From the NCBI GenBank assembly GCA_913058165.1, contig CAJXQV010000037.1, positions 1 through 9,329 on the forward strand: a stretch of DNA of 9,329 bases. Direction: 5' to 3'. Below the pieces are notes generated by a model. That model did no database searches and was not told where the DNA came from. It saw only the letters and a list, made by a program, of their open reading frames with translations. A program made the translations under genes and the position numbers. Origin of the DNA: an uncultured Chromatiales bacterium (GTDB lineage: Bacteria > Pseudomonadota > Gammaproteobacteria > Steroidobacterales > GCA-2729495). Below are positions 7,864-9,329 of this stretch, piece by piece; position 1 is the first letter of the stretch; each line of letters begins with the position of its first letter.

Positions 7864-8916
7864 CTATTTGCCCAATTTAAGAATGTTGATAACCTCATCG
7901 CCGAGCTCAGTGCTATCGGTCAGCGCATTCCACGCTGGTACGTTTAAACGAGTATTGATCAGTTTTTTGCCGACCTGGTTATCCGTAGCAGGGCCTGTGA
8001 CAACACTGGTGTCCAGGTTGTAGTCTTGCTGCATCAGCTTGACGCCACCCCATGCCGCTACAGGGTCATTGGCGCAGAGTATGATGCAGGACAGAGCCTT
8101 CTTGATTTCCTCGTCCGCCAGAATAGCCTGAACCCCATAAGTGCCGAGCAGGCCGTCGCCAAGTTCAAATACCACGACGTCGGGTTTTTTCGCGCACAGC
8201 TTATTCAGCATCGTGCGGGTGACTGCAGGCCCTGTTTCATTCGAGCTGGCAACCACACCAAAATCACTGAAAATAAGTGTATTGCGTGCACCAGCATCTT
8301 CCATCGCGAGAATGTCGCGACGTAAAGCGACACCGGTCGCCTTGAAAGCATCTACCGTTAAACCATTGTGACGCAGGCGGCTGACAATTGCGCAAGCTGC
8401 GGCGGTTTTACCGGAATCCATACAGGTTCCGGCAAGTGCAACTATGGGTATGCCCTGCGTATCGAGAGGTGGCAATCCATCGAGTGTTTCACCACCAACA
8501 CGTGCAGGAACGCCGACGCGTTCACCCAGGTGCGGAAATTCGAGCACGGCGCCCAGCACCTTGCCCTCAAAAGGTTGGCCGAAATTGGCATTAATAGAAT
8601 CGCAAACGCCAATTACGCCGCCAATATTCAATAGCTGCAAAATGTCGCCGGGTTTTACAGTTTCTGGCAAGTGACCTGAGTAGCCAAACAGCGCATTGCG
8701 GTGCCCGAGAGCGCCCACGATGATGTCGCCGCGCTTCAGCTGTGCCATACGCCCGCTGATCAGTTCGAGTTTGTTGTAAGTGGCTTTGTTGTTCAGCACT
8801 TCAACGGCGATAAGTATGCCTTCCTCACACGGTATTTCCGGGCTCAGGTGGAGTTCCTGGCTGATGCTTTTGTGAAGCGCAACCGATCCTATTTTATCTG
8901 CGAGTACAGTTTTCAT
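7864..8916 (-). CDS. Uncharacterised BioD-like P-loop protein of the arginine operon
   Basis: I do not recognise a characterised family. The 350-residue protein has two parts. Residues 1 to about 145 form an unknown, probably beta-rich domain with GDIIVGALGHRNALFGYSG (63-81) and LLNIGGVIGVCDS (95-107). Residues about 157-345 look like a dethiobiotin-synthetase/CobQ-type P-loop domain: GTCMDSGKT (163-171) has the BioD form G-T-x4-G-K-T, Lys192 in FKATG lies 22 residues after Lys170 exactly as BioD Lys37 follows Lys15, and VVVFELGDG (247-255) stands where BioD has VEGAGG. There is no signal peptide or membrane segment, so it is cytoplasmic. The ATG at 8916 overlaps the argG stop by 4 bases; an upstream ATG at 8997 would overlap argG by 85 bases. 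Its place inside the operon suggests a role in arginine synthesis. An ATP-dependent ligase, acyl transfer or regulation are all possible. Confidence 0.85.
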   Translation of the reverse strand: MKTVLADKIGSVALHKSISQELHLSPEIPCEEGILIAVEVLNNKATYNKLELISGRMAQLKRGDIIVGALGHRNALFGYSGHLPETVKPGDILQLLNIGGVIGVCDSINANFGQPFEGKVLGAVLEFPHLGERVGVPARVGGETLDGLPPLDTQGIPIVALAGTCMDSGKTAAACAIVSRLRHNGLTVDAFKATGVALRRDILAMEDAGARNTLIFSDFGVVASSNETGPAVTRTMLNKLCAKKPDVVVFELGDGLLGTYGVQAILADEEIKKALSCIILCANDPVAAWGGVKLMQQDYNLDTSVVTGPATDNQVGKKLINTRLNVPAWNALTDSTELGDEVINILKLGK

Positions 8917-9281
8917 TTTTGTTGTCCTGCCCGGGTTTGTAGCATTCCGGAAAGTGATAGTACGGTTGAGTACCCCAGCGCATCGCGCGGAGTCCATTCG
9001 CCAGCAGCCTCGCCATACACGCCTGTGGTTGCCGCCATTAGTGAGTACTGTGATTCAACGCCCTCAACGAACAAGTTGCCGGGGCGCAGTTTTAATTTGA
9101 CGGTACCGGTGACGCGTTGTTGAGAAGAGGCCAGTAATGCTTCGATGTCACGGCATACCGGGTCAAGCTGCTTACCCTCATGCACGAAGTTGCCATAGTG
9201 GAGCGAGACAGCTTCTTTAATGCTCATCTGCAAAGAACTGAGTACCAGCTTTTCAAGTTCACGATGCGCTGTGAGCAGCAC
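8913..9281 (-). CDS. argG: Argininosuccinate synthase, C-terminal 122 residues only
   Basis: Joins citrulline and aspartate to argininosuccinate with ATP. Only the C-terminal end is present; full-length enzymes have 400-450 residues. The visible part holds AHRELEKLVL, the HEGKQLDPVCRDIEA motif, SSQQRVTGTV, LRPGNLFVEGVES and YSLMAATTGVYGEAAGEW, all typical of the synthase's C-terminal dimer-forming region. The catalytic ATP-binding domain is missing because the genuine sequence ends at 9281, where library adapter begins. Reading on into the adapter would give a false N-terminus MYKRQ starting at 9296. The stop overlaps the start of the next gene by 4 bases (ATGA), so the two are probably translated together. 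It is the most upstream gene seen, and the operon promoter is likely beyond the contig end. Confidence 0.93.
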   Translation of the reverse strand: MLLTAHRELEKLVLSSLQMSIKEAVSLHYGNFVHEGKQLDPVCRDIEALLASSQQRVTGTVKLKLRPGNLFVEGVESQYSLMAATTGVYGEAAGEWTPRDALGYSTVLSLSGMLQTRAGQQK

Positions 9282-9329
9282 CTGTCTCTTATACACATCT
9301 GACGCTGCCGACGATCTACTCTGTGTAGA
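9282..9329. other. Illumina Nextera adapter contamination at the contig end
   Basis: The 19-base Tn5 mosaic end CTGTCTCTTATACACATCT (9282-9300) is followed by the Nextera read-1 adapter tail GACGCTGCCGACGA (9301-9314). Next comes an 8-base index TCTACTCT (9315-9322; reverse complement AGAGTAGA, which I recall as i5 index 504) and GTGTAGA, the start of the P5 flow-cell sequence (9323-9329). This is library-construction sequence, not genomic DNA or a natural transposon. Confidence 0.98.

Noticed and set aside
7864..8916. Assigning the orphan gene to DUF1611/DgcN.
   Set aside because: Only the general P-loop form is shared. The N-terminal part does not look like the DUF1611 N-terminal domain, so a name would claim too much without a profile search.
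8917..8997. An N-terminal extension of the orphan P-loop protein from an ATG at 8997.
   Set aside because: It would overlap argG by 85 bases, and the added residues are just argG sequence read in another frame. The ATG at 8916 gives the usual 4-base overlap.
8701..9123. A 140-codon open frame on the plus strand.
   Set aside because: It lies fully opposite argG and the orphan P-loop gene, spans their junction, and its translation shows no recognisable domain. It is a chance antisense frame.
8913..9296. A 127-residue reading frame starting MYKRQ as the N-terminus of a small protein.
   Set aside because: The first five residues are encoded by the Nextera adapter. The remainder is the C-terminal part of argininosuccinate synthase, whose true start lies beyond the contig.
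9282..9300. A Tn5/IS50 mosaic end suggesting a natural transposon.
   Set aside because: It is followed directly by the Nextera read-1 tail, an index and part of the P5 sequence, and no transposase is present. It comes from library preparation.

Overview
The window holds nine genes, all on the minus strand, packed head to tail with gaps of at most 45 bases. It reads as one long arginine-biosynthesis operon that runs, without any visible terminator or promoter, into a small lipoprotein gene and polA. In the direction of transcription (right to left) the order is argG (only its 3' end), an unrecognised P-loop gene, argC, argD, argF', argB, argH, an lptM-like lipoprotein gene and polA (its 3' end lies outside the window).

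The organism looks like a gammaproteobacterium, probably a deep-branching or marine one. The lptM-like lipoprotein points that way, and PolA has all three domains of the proteobacterial enzyme, aligning with E. coli PolA at a constant 19-residue offset at every catalytic residue checked. The arginine enzymes are less typical. ArgC, ArgH and especially the transcarbamylase resemble, from memory, the types found in Bacteroidetes and Xanthomonas, where ornithine is carbamoylated while still N-acylated. This suggests an exchanged or ancient alternative arginine cluster. I have no database result, so the lineage is an inference.

Pathway logic: ArgB phosphorylates N-acylglutamate, ArgC reduces it, ArgD transaminates it to N-acylornithine, ArgF' carbamoylates N-acylornithine to N-acylcitrulline, and ArgG plus ArgH convert citrulline to arginine. 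The gene making N-acylglutamate, the deacylase and carbamoyl-phosphate synthetase are not in the window. The transcarbamylase has alanine at the residue that separates acetylornithine enzymes (Glu) from succinylornithine enzymes (Pro), so the acyl group may be succinyl rather than acetyl.

The most interesting gene is the uncharacterised one between argG and argC. It is translationally coupled to argG and combines an unknown N-terminal domain with a dethiobiotin-synthetase-like (BioD/CobQ type) P-loop domain. Its fixed place in the operon suggests a step in, or control of, this variant arginine pathway.

The last 48 bases (9282-9329) are not genomic. They are Illumina Nextera adapter sequence with an index, so the real contig ends inside argG at 9281. 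There is no gene-free stretch longer than 48 bases, and I saw no tRNA, rRNA, CRISPR array, insertion sequence or phage gene.
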